Shown here: positions 48,430 through 59,460 of the stretch, in pieces
Layout of the letters: each line of letters begins with the position of its first letter
Position numbering within the stretch: position 1 is the stretch's first letter
Origin: Durusdinium trenchii
Taxonomy: Eukaryota > Sar > Dinophyceae > Suessiales > Symbiodiniaceae
Direction of reading: 5' to 3'
Length of the DNA stretch: 64,000 bases
Assembly (NCBI GenBank): GCA_963970005.1
Contig: CAXAMN010028983.1
Coordinates: forward strand, 268,339-332,338
Made by a program: the position numbers and the translations under genes
Notes under the pieces: generated by a model
Told to the model about the DNA's origin: nothing
Seen by the model: the letters and a program-made list of their open reading frames with translations, nothing else
The model's database searches: none

Positions 48430-51399
48430 ATACCCAAGGGGGGTCATGGATTCTACATGATTCTGATTCTACTTACCAGGCAGCATGAGGTAGTTAGTTG
48501 GCACGGGGAAGCCAATGGATGCAATCCTCTGGACTCCATTTTGGGGTTGGTTAGTAGCTCCGTAGAGAGTTTTACAAAGCACTCAGGGCAACATCCCAGA
48601 AGCCGTCTTCATCATGCTGGAACTCACAAAGGATGCTCCAAAGGACAGATTCACGACTTAAGCGATGCGTTCACTTGACATCGGTGGAGCGCGGATTTGG
48701 CCCAATGGCAGTAATTGCAAAGTTGATCCCCCCTCTATACAAAGGACAGAACATGATAGAGCAGTTGACCTGGCATAGAATGGCAGTCAAAGTTAAACCC
48801 ATGAGGCAACGAACCTTTGGCTTGCAGCCGATGCGACCCGCTCACACTCCAAGTGGAGAAACCAAGTTCTCAGCCGGGACAGAAAGCAACAATCACAGTG
48901 AGTTGAGCTTCCTCATGCATTTGCATCGGTTGAGCTTCCCCTGCCCGTTCACGATTCGTGGCGATTCGACGTGGGCGACACGTCTAGGTCCGCCGACTTC
49001 ATGAAATCCATGTTCTTCAAATGCTGCTGCCAGAAGGTGTCCAGCCTCGCCGGAGCGTCGCGGTAGCGTCACGTGGTGCGATCCCACGGGCGCTCGGGCA
49101 TGGAAGTCTCGGTGTTGCGCAAGGTAATTACAACAAAGGGTACAAAAGGACCAGGTTCCAACACACATAGCTACTGCAATCTTCAGAAATTCATCATGAC
49201 AGAGATTCCTGGGATTGATTGAAAAAACACCCAGGCCCAGTGTTCACTACAGCTTTCATGCAACAAACCCGTGAATGTTCTGCCTTAGAGTTGACCCAGC
49301 TTGGCCAGTCGTGAATTCAGCTGTCAGTAGCTGTCACCACAGTGACCGAACTGGGAGCTGAATATCGCCAAACATCCCAAAGCTTGAAACGCGCGACTAC
49401 CGCCTTGAGAGCCCTCCCCTTGAGAGCCCTCCTGAATCCTTTTCTGGTACCGTAAATCACTCCCCTAGTCTTAAGAACTTGATAGATTCTTCCTTGCCAC
49501 CTGCCATACTCTCTGATCTGAGCCCCAGTGGTGCCATCGCTTCAGGCGACCCCGCTGCATCAAGAGAACCTGCAGCATCAAGGACCAACATGTTGGTTTG
49601 TCTCGAACGTCTCAAATGTTGTTATGCCATGGGCTTATAAGCCTCAATCCATGATTATCAGTCGATGTTCATTCAACCCACCAAGTGAAAATAACACCTG
49701 CAACAACAACGCCAACTCGCATTCACAACATGCTTTTGGTGCGTGCTTGCTGGCTGAGTGCTGACGATGACCAACTTTGTCCAGTGATTCTCAGCACTGA
49801 ACAAATGCCCATCTCTGCACCGGTTCGGGTGAGAAACACAGATTATACTCTGCTGAACGATTTGATATGCTTTGATCCTCTGGGTGATCAAATCCAAACT
49901 ACAGTGGTCAACCCCCCCTGACAGTCGTCAAGCTGAGGTGATCAAGCCACTGACATCACCGCTGTTCCCCACAAGTGGCAAGTCGCCTGCCGTGTGACCA
50001 TGGCAGTTAGGCCAGGCCTGAGGCTGCAGCTGTCTCCGTGTGGAAAGCTTCTGTCCACTCCCAAGACCGACCAGCGACAGCAAATCCAGTGCTTGGCTGT
50101 TTTTGACATGTGTTGTAGATGTTTTTGGCAGAAGTTTCTCGAAAGGGGTCCACGTTTGTACCCGGTATCCCACCGCGATGGTTGTTTCACAACTACACCA
50201 CAAGGGAATGTTCTTCCAGAAACGTTCTTGCTAAAGGAAAAGGTTGCCCCGCTCAAGAATCCCTGCAAACAAGAGAAACAAGCATCTTTCTGTTGGGAAT
50301 CCGAATGTGTTCTTTGTTTGGATCATTTCATTAGCAAGGCGGTTCTCTTGACATTTTGTCCGAGAACATTGTGCATGCTACTCTCTCACCAAGAATATTG
50401 ATCTGTCGACCCGAGTAACAAGGGCCCGGCCTCTTAGAAGTGTGCCCTTTCGAAGGAGAATCTCTGTTATTATATAGGAAATGTATGGACATGTTCTTCA
50501 GTTTTTGAATTTGCAACTGCAGAGGATTTGTTTCATGCATATTATGCCTTTCCCATCAAACATTGATGGATTTCCCATCTATTACAAATCGATTTGTATA
50601 CAGAAGATGCCTTCCCATCCTTTTTCCGACAAACTGAGTGTCCAAGCCCAGCCCCTTCAATCAACTCCAACTTCCGGTAGAAGGCCTTCTGCCTCGGAAG
50701 ATGTTCTGGTTCCAAACAAAAAGGCAAGCCCCAATGTAGGTAAATGTGCCATACATATCATACATGGAGTGCCTGAGAGCTATATCACTACGAGCAACCA
50801 ACATCCTGATTCCGTTTGGTTGGTTGCTGTATCATATCCCTTGAGTCCTTCCAACATTCTGTTTCCAGCGGGAATTCCAAGAGGGGCCATTTCGCTATAA
50901 TCTTCCTGAATTCACCACAAATCATCATCAGGTCTGAGCTCGCAACGCTTCTTCCTGGAGGTAGGCAGTCACAGCTGCAGCCTCAACTGACCAAAGCCCC
51001 TTTCCCCTGACCCGGGCCAATCAACCCACTGTTTTGCACTCTGACAACATCAACTCACCAAAACCGAACATCGATCTGTGAAGACCTTGGTAAGACCCCA
51101 TCAATGTTCTCAGTTCAGCTTACAAAGCTTCAGCATATTTCCGCATGTTTCAGCTCATCAGGGGCTGTACAAGGATGCCTTCTCTTCAAGGTTCTGATGG
51201 TTGTGTCCTGTGAACCTCATCAATCCAGCTACACCCTCTTACAAAAAGTGTACCTTTCAAAAAGAGTCCAAACAGAAAGACTCCAACAAATTCCTCCCTA
51301 CCCTCCCTCAAAGACCCAAAGAAATCACACCGGTCTGCTTTTCCGCCTCTGCACCGTCATCTGCACGTGTTTCATGGATTCAAATGGCGCGCCGCAGAA
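48430..51399. other. No confident gene
   Basis: Scattered weak signals: ~48890-49120 minus (EEHGFHEVGGPRR), ~49960-50100 minus (QALDLLSLVGLGSGQKL), ~50620-50720 minus (KAFYRKLELIEGAGLG). None has two convincing splice edges. The rest is intron-like. Confidence 0.4.
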
Positions 51400-52362
51400 T
51401 CACTGCAAGATGTGGGCGGGGTACCCTTGCCCACCAACGGGGGCTCTCGCATGTTGCCAGGGGTTGCTTTGAAGGCTTTCATCGGGCTGGAGTTCTTTAA
51501 GTCGAACGTCATATTCCTCAATGCCCATATAGCGATTCCCCACACGACCGCCCGAGAGGGCGACACGTATTGGTTCGCCGTTCTTCACCAACATGCGCAG
51601 AAAATGTGCTCCAGGGAAAAGATTGCTCAGCCTCAGGTCCATCTCGATCTCTTGGCAATCTTCATCTGGCGCCACGAACCAGCCAGGAAGAGCATCATAG
51701 TCAGGAAGTGCCTGAGGTTTGTGAGTGTCAATGGCAGCATAATGGCCATCATCGTAGACCTGCTTCGCCGCAGGACTTTCTGAAGGAGCCTTCCAGAATG
51801 GAGTTTGGTCGGGCTCCAAGTAATCGCCATGCCACAGGGAGATGAGTTCCACCAAAGCATCCACCTTCATGCTTTGGGTACTGAAGGTGGAGCCTAGCAT
51901 GGAATGACCTTGTTCGATCTTCACTTCTTGATTTTTGGAGTCGAACGTCATGACATCGTGATCGTTCTTCCTCCACGGCTCAAACAACAGGATGCCCTGC
52001 TTGACATCTGCTTGAATCCGATACTCGATGACAAAGCGACTGGGAAACCTGGCGCGAACGAGCCGTCTTCGGGCAGAGGTGAATCGAAGAGCAAAACGCT
52101 GGGGTAGAGGCTTTAGTGCTGGTTCACAGCGCAGGACCGTCATCAGGGATGTCCCAGTTAGAACCTCCAGGCGTTGAGAACTGTACAATTTCAAGCGCTT
52201 TCCATTGGCATGCCACACCTGATGATCAGCATCGATCCCCAAGTGTTCCTGAATAGCTTGCCGCAACTCCTCACATGTCATGCTAGCATTCACAGGTAAA
52301 GTGACAGCGTCTGTAAGGCATTGGACCTCCAACTCCCAAGTCTGGGACGTTCCAACTCCCAT
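51400..52362 (-). CDS. Intronless ORF with N-terminal ubiquitin-like domain
   Basis: 320 aa from ATG 52362 (MGVGTSQTWELEVQ). Residues ~8-80 look like a beta-grasp ubiquitin-like fold: two N-terminal strands, a helix (MTCEELRQAIQEHLGI), then HANGKRL and LTGTSLMTVLRCEP. The rest is unrecognised and mixed alpha/beta, with blocks RFPSRFVIEYRIQADVKQGI and LPDYDALPGWFVAPDEDCQE. It has no introns, whereas neighbouring exons are ~100 nt, so it may be a retroposed gene or a long single exon. The last ~30 residues (after YDVRLKEL) look less protein-like and could be intron. Confidence 0.7.
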   Translation of the reverse strand: MGVGTSQTWELEVQCLTDAVTLPVNASMTCEELRQAIQEHLGIDADHQVWHANGKRLKLYSSQRLEVLTGTSLMTVLRCEPALKPLPQRFALRFTSARRRLVRARFPSRFVIEYRIQADVKQGILLFEPWRKNDHDVMTFDSKNQEVKIEQGHSMLGSTFSTQSMKVDALVELISLWHGDYLEPDQTPFWKAPSESPAAKQVYDDGHYAAIDTHKPQALPDYDALPGWFVAPDEDCQEIEMDLRLSNLFPGAHFLRMLVKNGEPIRVALSGGRVGNRYMGIEEYDVRLKELQPDESLQSNPWQHARAPVGGQGYPAHILQ

Positions 52363-52589
52363 GAATCAAATGCCCGGAACAGTGCTTTTTGACCGCCCAG
52401 ACTTGAGCCAATTCAATCCAAGCTTGGTCAAATTCCTTAAACATCTGGCCTCCAAAAGACTCTTCAAACATCTCTGATCTCACCTTCACCACTATGGACC
52501 CCTTCTTCCGTTCTTCCTGAACAAAAGACCAATTCCTCTGCAAGCAACACTTGGGCAAACCTGGAGCCTGGTCATGTGGTTCCCTATGA

Positions 52590-52805
52590 CATGAACAAAC
52601 CTCCTTGAACTGAGCACAGCTTCATCAGCTTTACTAGGCTCCGCTAGTGCTTTCTTCCACAGGTGAGATCCGCCGTAGCACATGGCCAGGAGATCACCCT
52701 GATTGCTTGTTGTTAGAAAGAACCCCGATGGATAGGATTTCTGGAAAGGCTTTCCATCCCTAGTATCCTCAGGACCAAAGACTCCAGGAAACTCCACAAA
52801 TCAGG
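52590..52805 (-). CDS. Candidate exon upstream of the ubiquitin-like ORF
   Basis: Reads VEFPGVFGPEDTRDGKPFQK, then SYPSGFFLTTSNQGDLLAMC, YGGSHLWKKALAEPSKADEA and VLSSRRFVHV. No splice edges were settled. No family recognised. Confidence 0.33.
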
Positions 52806-52951
52806 TATGCCACACGCAGCGATCCATGACCTTCCTTCTCTAGCCGAAGCGGATCCGCAGGTCGACTTCATCACCCATCAACGACTGAGTTTGGGCTGTT
52901 GGCTTCATACCAAACCCCTTCCAAAAAGCCCACCTCTTGGACCCACCGCGG

Positions 52952-53020
52952 TGCGACACAAGGAATTTCTTTCTCGGAAGGCTCCCGAGGCACGGCTGGT
53001 CGGGATCCGTCCGTGAGCCA
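52952..53020 (-). CDS. Candidate exon, frame uncertain
   Basis: Two frames are open: SRPAVPREPSEKEIPCVAPR with a donor at CAAGAG|GTGGGC, or SLPRKKFLVSHRGGSKRWAF. The first has the better splice edge. Confidence 0.33.
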
Positions 53021-53047
53021 GTTCGTCCTGCACTAGTCATCCAGCAC

Positions 53048-53148
53048 CTAGTTTGGGCTCCAGTCGTACCCCAGAAGGTCTGACCCCTCCTGGCACCCTC
53101 CCCAGTCCCACCTTCGAAATGAAGGTACGACTGGAGCCCTAGGCTAGG
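53048..53148. repeat. Inverted repeat (hairpin)
   Basis: GGGCTCCAGTCGTACC at 53055-53070 is exactly inverted at 53124-53139, with CCTAG/CTAGG extending the pairing. The loop is about 53 nt. Confidence 0.85.
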
Positions 53149-53169
53149 GCTGCCTTGGCGGTTGGAGAA

Positions 53170-53229
53170 GAGTCCCTGGGCTGCCCGTACTCCTGCAGGT
53201 CCACCACCACCTGCCACCTCTCGAAGCTT
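53170..53229 (-). CDS. Candidate short exon, unidentified
   Basis: After CCTGAG|A it reads SFERWQVVVDLQEYGQPRDS. Almost all third positions are G or C. The other open frame (SDVCQELIPHDDSTRPEKLR) is the main alternative. Confidence 0.42.
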
Positions 53230-53299
53230 CTCAGGCCTCGTGGAGTCGTCGTGCGGAATCAGCTCTTGACATACGTCTGAGGGACTTAAGTAGTTACAG

Positions 53300-54880
53300 A
53301 ATACCACTCACTAGGCTTGCCGAAGCCGAAGGACAAGTCTATAGATGCATTTATGTTGGTGTGCAACATATCAGGCAGGAATCATCTCCAGGTCTTGACC
53401 CACTCTGAAAGGGGATTTGTGCTAGGTTGCTGTTGATGGTGAAGATCCACTCTGACGGATAGAACAGGATGCATCAAACAACTGACTAGATCCATGAAGG
53501 TGTTGCGGCCCCAGTGAATCACCCTCTGCCTGGGGTGCTCTAAAGTAGTAGATGCCACAGGATAACAAACACCTACTTTTGGCCTTCCGGCATCCTGCTG
53601 TGATTGCAAACATCATGAAAAAGGGTAAACCAGGAGCTGGTTCCATGTCTGCCACGGTTTAATTGTTGCTACACCACATGGCGGCCCGAACCTTCTTTCC
53701 CTCTCCACGTCTTGGCCGTTTCGATATCCGGAGTGAACAAACCTCGCCCCTTACACTATCTCCACTCACCCTTCCCATCCTTTGGAGACCAAAGAAACGT
53801 ATCATCGGCGGGAATGGCAAGCAAAGTAATTATATAAGTAAAACATACCAGGACGGAATGTGCAAGTGTGCACATTCTGATACATGCACTTCACCATTCG
53901 CCGCCAAACAAGGAAAGGAAAACTCAGCTCCAAACTGCTCTCGACTCGTTTCCGCTCCAGGCGAGTCGCTCTCCGAGTCTCCCCCATTCTCTCGTCTTTT
54001 TGTCCATGTGGTCGGCATCTGTACAACAGTCTGTACAAGAGGAAAAACCACAGAACCCCCTAAGCCGGTCATCCGGCCGCTACTTAGCTCAGGGGAGGGC
54101 TACAATAGGCGTCATGTTTGGTGAAAATCACTCCACCTGTGTTTGTCTTGAGTCACCTCGCTTTGTCATTTGTGAGTACATCTTCATTCTTGTTCACTCA
54201 CCATCTTACACAATCAAAGATGTCAAACGCCCTCAAAAGCGTCTAGAGTCTACCGTCACCAAAGGTTTTCCAGCTCGTCCCCCATCTTTACTTGCACACT
54301 GAGTTGCACATCACGGACGGACAGCCAAAAAGCCACTGCCACCAATGCCCTCTTCGAGGGCGAATGCTGGTCATGTGGTAAGCGGCTGACCGTCCACGCT
54401 TGCCCTTGCTTCAGACGCAAACCATCCCGTCAGTCCTCCAAGTGCCTTTGGGCGCAAGACGGCTGGCAGGCGTGTGATGCATGGTTGGTTGGCAGTGATC
54501 TGCATGAACAGGAGCCGATCCCACGCGTGTACTTTTTGGAGGACGGACCCAGTACCGAGTAAAGCAAGTTCTAGTGTATTTCAGCAGGTTGTCCGGGAGT
54601 CAGCAAACAAGACCAGATAGAACTACACAGTACACGTTGTTTGTTTGTTGATACGGTTTCATAATGTTTCATACAGGTGCTTCCTCTGCTGAACAGGGGC
54701 CTTCCTCGGAAAATAGAGCTAACAAAAGGCACCAAAGAAAGGCCACAGATTCCAGACGGATGTGGATCCAGAAGGATCCTTGGATCCAGAAGGATCCTTC
54801 ACCAACTCTTCCCAGCCAACTCTTCCAGCCAACTCTTCTCAACCTCCGTCATGGTGCGTTCGATTGACGCCTCGTACCCC
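53300..54880. other. No confident gene; short tandem repeat
   Basis: Intron-like. At ~54762-54800 GTGGATCCAGAAGGATCC is tandemly duplicated. Confidence 0.45.
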
Positions 54881-54914
54881 CACAGTCGTAAGACATCATA
54901 TCAGGCCAGTCCCG

Positions 54915-55085
54915 CGCAGTTCGGACGCTTAGGAGCTCCAAATGGATGTTGCTCCTCCGCCCGCGCTCGGCGCGACGCCTTTCCCCCGACCTGTCGGACT
55001 TCTCTTGGCGTCGGCTCTTCATGCGCAGCTCCCGAGCCTCTCGCGCCGTCCGTAAAAACACGTGGGCCGAACACTGCGGAGCGAC
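54915..55085 (-). CDS. Candidate Arg-rich exon, unidentified
   Basis: Reads EFVAPQCSAHVFLRTAREAR, then ELRMKSRRQEKSDRSGERRR and NIHLELLSVRTARDWPD. A second frame is open over the same bases. Edges approximate. Confidence 0.36.
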
Positions 55086-55427
55086 GAACTCGCCGTTGGT
55101 TCGCCCCAGAGAGGGGGGCGGGCCATGGGGCCCCGCGGTGCTGGGGCGAGGTGTCAGAAAGCATCAGAAAGCTCTGTCTATCGCTCTGGACTCCTAACGA
55201 ATTTAATGCGTTAATTACTAAGGTTGGAATGCAAAAATGTGGCGAATGGAACCCACCTGTTAGGATGGTATCCCCGATCCCCCCTGCATTTTGGCATTCA
55301 TTAGGTGCATCATAGCAGGAAAACAACATCAAACGAGAAGTTTCTGGGTGGACGTCAGGACCATTTCCCACCGAAAACATATCGCCTGCGACTCCCATCA
55401 GCCTTTTTCTCAAAGATTCGCTTCTGC

Positions 55428-55516
55428 AGAATGGCGTCTCGGTTATCCTCCGCCACGGGCGGCATGAAGGCCACTTGGCCTCGGGGAAAGCTCCCGTGGA
55501 ACGCCACCCACGTCGC
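55428..55516 (-). CDS. Candidate internal exon, unidentified
   Basis: AGAGAG|GCG to GCCATTCT|GCAGAAG (GC donor), reading ATWVAFHGSFPRGQVAFMPP, then VAEDNRDAIL. Both edges fit the local GC-AG, AG|G pattern. Confidence 0.5.
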
Positions 55517-55519
55517 CTC

Positions 55520-58310
55520 TCTTCTGGGTCTGAGAAGACGAGAAATCTCAAACCTATCGAGTTATGTCAAGTTCACTTGTTGATCTTGTTGGGCGAAGAA
55601 AAAATCCTTTCATACAGGTTCCCAACAGATTCAATTGTCGGATTTTTTCTGCTGTCACACTGAAGCGTGTCAAATGTGTCAACATCTGGGAGATCTCTGT
55701 TTTTTCTTGGATCGCGGTGTCGGTGTGTCGAGATCTTGCAGTGGGTCATGCTACCATGGTGTCGAAATGGAAGGGAAAACTGAAATCGTTTGTAAATAGC
55801 AACACACTTTTTCCTATGGCATCGCCAATTCTTCACTGCCACAGGAGCAAACAAGATCTGAATCCCCTCTTAGAACATCTCCCTCGTGCACAAACCACCC
55901 ATTTTGGGATCCACTTGGGTTTTGGGTTTTAGACGCCAGGGATGTCTGGCAAAACCTTTGCTGGGTTCACAGGGCCAAGGAGAAATCTGGGCCAAGGACG
56001 AACTTAGCATCCCTGGCTTGGAGGGTGAGGGAGGAACAAAAAAAACAACAAACAAACATGTGGGCCAAGCACACCATTTGAAGCCAACGTCAGCGCTATC
56101 TCAGCGCTATCCAGATAATCTGGATACAGAAAGTAATTATGAGTATACATATATATATATAGTTATATATATATATATGTAATACTGGCTGTGCTATTTT
56201 AGCTTGGGCCAAGTCGCTCGGCATGCATTTTTCTTGCAAGTGCTCTTGTGAAGTGCGAACAGTGAGGCAATTTGCAAGGTTTTTGCAGCATAGAATGTTC
56301 TTCTGCAGCATTCTGCTTCAGTTTCTTATTCTTATCTACAGTTTCCATGGCTAAGCAAGTGGCCCAAATATTATGCTTGCTTAGTCCATGTCTCCGCAGA
56401 ATTTTGACCTCGAGCTGGAATCAGTTCTCGAAGACATGCAGCATATGAAGCTCATGCAACTCACCCTCACTGATGCAGGGCTCCGACCCTCGCTCTGCCT
56501 GCATCTGCTGCGGCAGAGTTGATCCGGCTAAACTACAACAGTGTTCTGAGTACCGTCCTGCAAGCCTTTTCGCATGAAAACATTGAACATGAATCCAAAG
56601 TGCACTGGCCTTGTGGGTCGAAGTCCGCGTAAGGTACCTGAAGAGAAGGCAACGAACGACGAACGAGAAAACTTCCGACGTTATTTGCCCAACCTCACCA
56701 GTCTGCAGGCCCAGGTCTTGTGCCTACAGGGAGAGTAGAAACTGAGCAGAAACGGTTCAACCCGGGTCAATTCAGTCTTGCCTCTTGACCCATGCGTCGG
56801 CGCACCGCTGCGTTGACGGTTTTCCCTCGTAGGAAGTCAAGAGGATCGTCGCACATCTTCCGCGTTTTTGGCCTGCCCTACTTCTTCCGCAAAAGAACAA
56901 CTCAGAAGTAGCAAAACCAGGTACTAGTTCCCTAGGCATCCGGCTTCACCTACTGAGAAGGTACCAGATCCCCCCTAAAAACGACCATACACGACCTAAA
57001 GTACCTTAGGAGGTGTTTGGATGTCTATCAACACCTGACGATTTGCAAACAAAGCCTGTGTCACTGTGTCACCTCATTGTTCCTCTCCCGGCAAAAGACA
57101 CCCTCCTAGTGAAAACTGCAAAAGCATGAGCCGGAAAACACATCATACGCAAGCCTAAGCTGCATGCCACGGTTTGCTGCGCTCGCCGAGCCCTTGCAGC
57201 GCTGGCTTTCATTGACCTAAGACAGCCTGGGAGAGCGATGAACTCGCAAAATAGCTTCTTCCCACCTGTCCCTTTCTTGGCAAAAAGGGTTTACAGTAAT
57301 TGCGAGAAAACCCTAAGCAGAAGCCCAAGCATAGTAAAGGGGCAATTAACGTGGAGTAGACCGGCCCAAAGAAAGCATAATCAAAACTTCGCGAAACGCC
57401 AAACAGGGTTGGTTAATTCCAACTGGGCACTTAAAACGAGCCAGGACTAAATCCACAGCCCAAAAACCTATTGCAAGACAACCTGCAAAGCTTGCTTCAT
57501 CGATCCTTGTCTTTTCACGATGACAGTTTTGAACAATGATACTACAAGGCAGATGTGCGGACAAGACCATTTATATATTTGCCAGGGTCAAAAGAAAGCA
57601 AAAGGTGCTTCAACAAACTAAACTTCAATCCAGAACCACTGGAAATAGGAAGTATCCAATTCCTTGCGGCTCAATCACGTTTGCTTCTGAGCTGCAACTG
57701 CAACTTTCTTGCAAGACGATTTTGTTCCTCTGCTCGGTCACTGAAACACCGTGGTGGTGGATGTGATGCAACCATTCATTTAACCCCAATCACGACCATG
57801 AAGGTAATTGATGCGATTCGCAACATTTATAACCCCAAACGCAGCCATGCAGGTATTTGGTGTGATTTGCCTCCATCTAGCTTCGACAGCGCGCGTCGGA
57901 GGGAAGGGACACAGCTGCAGTTCAGGCACAGCGAAGCCATCATTCAAGCAAGCCCTGAAGACGATCAGGCCAAACAGCCTGTCCTGGTCTCCGTCCAACC
58001 TGAGCCCATCGCGGCTCGTCTAATAATGTCTTGGAAGCACGCTACTTAGACTCAGTAGCTCCGGCACTCTTAGACGCAAACGCACACCTGCCGCCTGCCA
58101 ACACAGCCGAGCAGCGTCAAGACGAAATTGTAACAAGCCAACGTAGCCCGATCTAGCTTTGGACATGGGGCCCCGTGAACCAATGTCACAATCAGGCCCG
58201 CAAGACCATTCAGAAGCCAGCCACCCATCGCCAAAGACAACTCACGTAGCAAAAAAAGTGGCGCACATGGCCGTACAACAGAGCATGTAATCAATCCGAA
58301 TTAAACTGGA
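55520..58310. other. No confident gene; AT-rich repeats
   Basis: A double (TA)n tract lies at 56147-56180. Weak minus-strand frames at ~57850-58000 and ~58090-58240 (GWLLNGLAGLIVTLVHGAP, hydrophobic) lack clear splice edges. The rest is intron-like. Confidence 0.4.
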
Positions 58311-58316
58311 AATTGA

Positions 58317-58505
58317 TCAGGGCCTGGCATCTCTCTTTATGTAATCTGGTGGCAAAAGCCGCAACGTCCAACGTCCAAAGTTCAATCCAAGCTGCGTACG
58401 CCACGTCTTCAGCAACCGCTTTCCACGTAGAACGCCTTTCAGCTCATCCATGGGCTCGTCTTCCAGATCAAAGAGCCTGTTCATCACCATCGAGTAGGCC
58501 TGACT
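58317..58505 (-). CDS. Candidate exon, unidentified
   Basis: Reads QAYSMVMNRLFDLEDEPMDE, then LKGVLRGKRLLKTWRTQLGL and NFGRWTLRLLPPDY, reaching a stop at 58317. The helical, protein-like sequence could be a terminal exon. Confidence 0.4.
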   Translation of the reverse strand, partial: SQAYSMVMNRLFDLEDEPMDELKGVLRGKRLLKTWRTQLGLNFGRWTLRLLPPDYIKRDARP

Positions 58506-58589
58506 CTTGAACAAAATTAAGGTCAAAACGATGCATTCCCAAGCTATTCGCAAGGACTCCTCAGAACCCCAACCCCTTCTGCCTTCTAC

Positions 58590-58797
58590 GCACTTGTAAG
58601 CGGCACAGCCTTCAAAAGGCAAGTGGCCTGGAAGAGCCTTTTTGAGCCTGAAAAGGTGAACCCAGGCTCCTTGCTAAAGAACACCAACAAACCCCAAAAA
58701 TGATACTTGCGCACTTGTAAGCAGCCCAAACCCTTCAAAAGACAAGTGGCCTGGAAGGACCTTCTTTGAGCTTGAAAAGGTGAATCCAGGCCACTTG
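58590..58797. repeat. Two ~85-bp direct repeats
   Basis: GCACTTGTAAGC...AAGTGGCCTGGAAG...GAAAAGGTGAA at 58590-58673 recurs with about 85% identity at 58711-58797. Confidence 0.85.
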
Positions 58798-58869
58798 TTC
58801 AACGCCTTCAAAAAGTTATACGAAGAAACCAAAAATCTATAAGGCAAAGGGCGTCTCTGCTAGTAGGCA

Positions 58870-59030
58870 AAATGAGTTGGCACGAACCCTCGGCCACCGG
58901 CACAACAAGTTGACCAAACCCCCAAATCATCTATGAACCCTGCATGGTTAGCACGAGCCCTAAAGACCTCCACGAAGCTCTGGCAATCTGCATACTTGTC
59001 CTTATCGTATGCCCTGTGAGCTGATGAACA
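58870..59030 (-). CDS. Weak candidate exon, overlapping a repeat
   Basis: Reads HRAYDKDKYADCQSFVEVFR, then ARANHAGFIDDLGVWSTCCA. Its upstream end falls in the inverted repeat at 59006-59092, so it may be repeat-derived. Confidence 0.25.
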
Positions 59031-59460
59031 CTCAACTCCAACACTGATGAAAAGCACACGCCAAACATTAATTTTCCACACTTTACATTCATCCTGGTGA
59101 AAGAGCATGTTCATGGCAGAGGCACACCGCAGAAGTACCGAACAAACTCCTTGAACTCCTCCCGGAAGGAAGCAGCACCGAGGCCTCTCCGCCTTGTTGT
59201 CACACAGAACCTCTGCCTTCTCCAGCAGGGAAAGCCTAAAGTGGAAGAAGTATCACTCAAGTTTTGAACCTAATTCTGGATGGTTTTCAAACTTTCTGCA
59301 TCACAGGCACCTGCCTGTAGACGCACAGTTTGCAAACAAAAACGAGATCCATTAAAATATCATGCCAGGGTGTATGTAAAATGTGGAAAGTTAATGTTTG
59401 GTGTGCGCGCTGCTTTTCATCAGCGTTGGAGTTGAGCGTTTATCAGCTCACAGGGCATGC
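59006..59460. repeat. Inverted repeat, ~85-bp arms
   Basis: 59006-59092 (GCCCTGTGAGCTGATGAACA...) occurs inverted at about 59375-59460 with roughly 85% identity over GAGCTGAT, CAACTCCAAC and GATGAAAAGC. The spacer is about 280 bp. Confidence 0.8.

Noticed and set aside
48560-48662. Plus-strand exon NIPEAVFIMLELTKDAPKDR
   Set aside because: Protein-like, but the antisense frame is also open and splice edges are lacking; too ambiguous to list as a gene.
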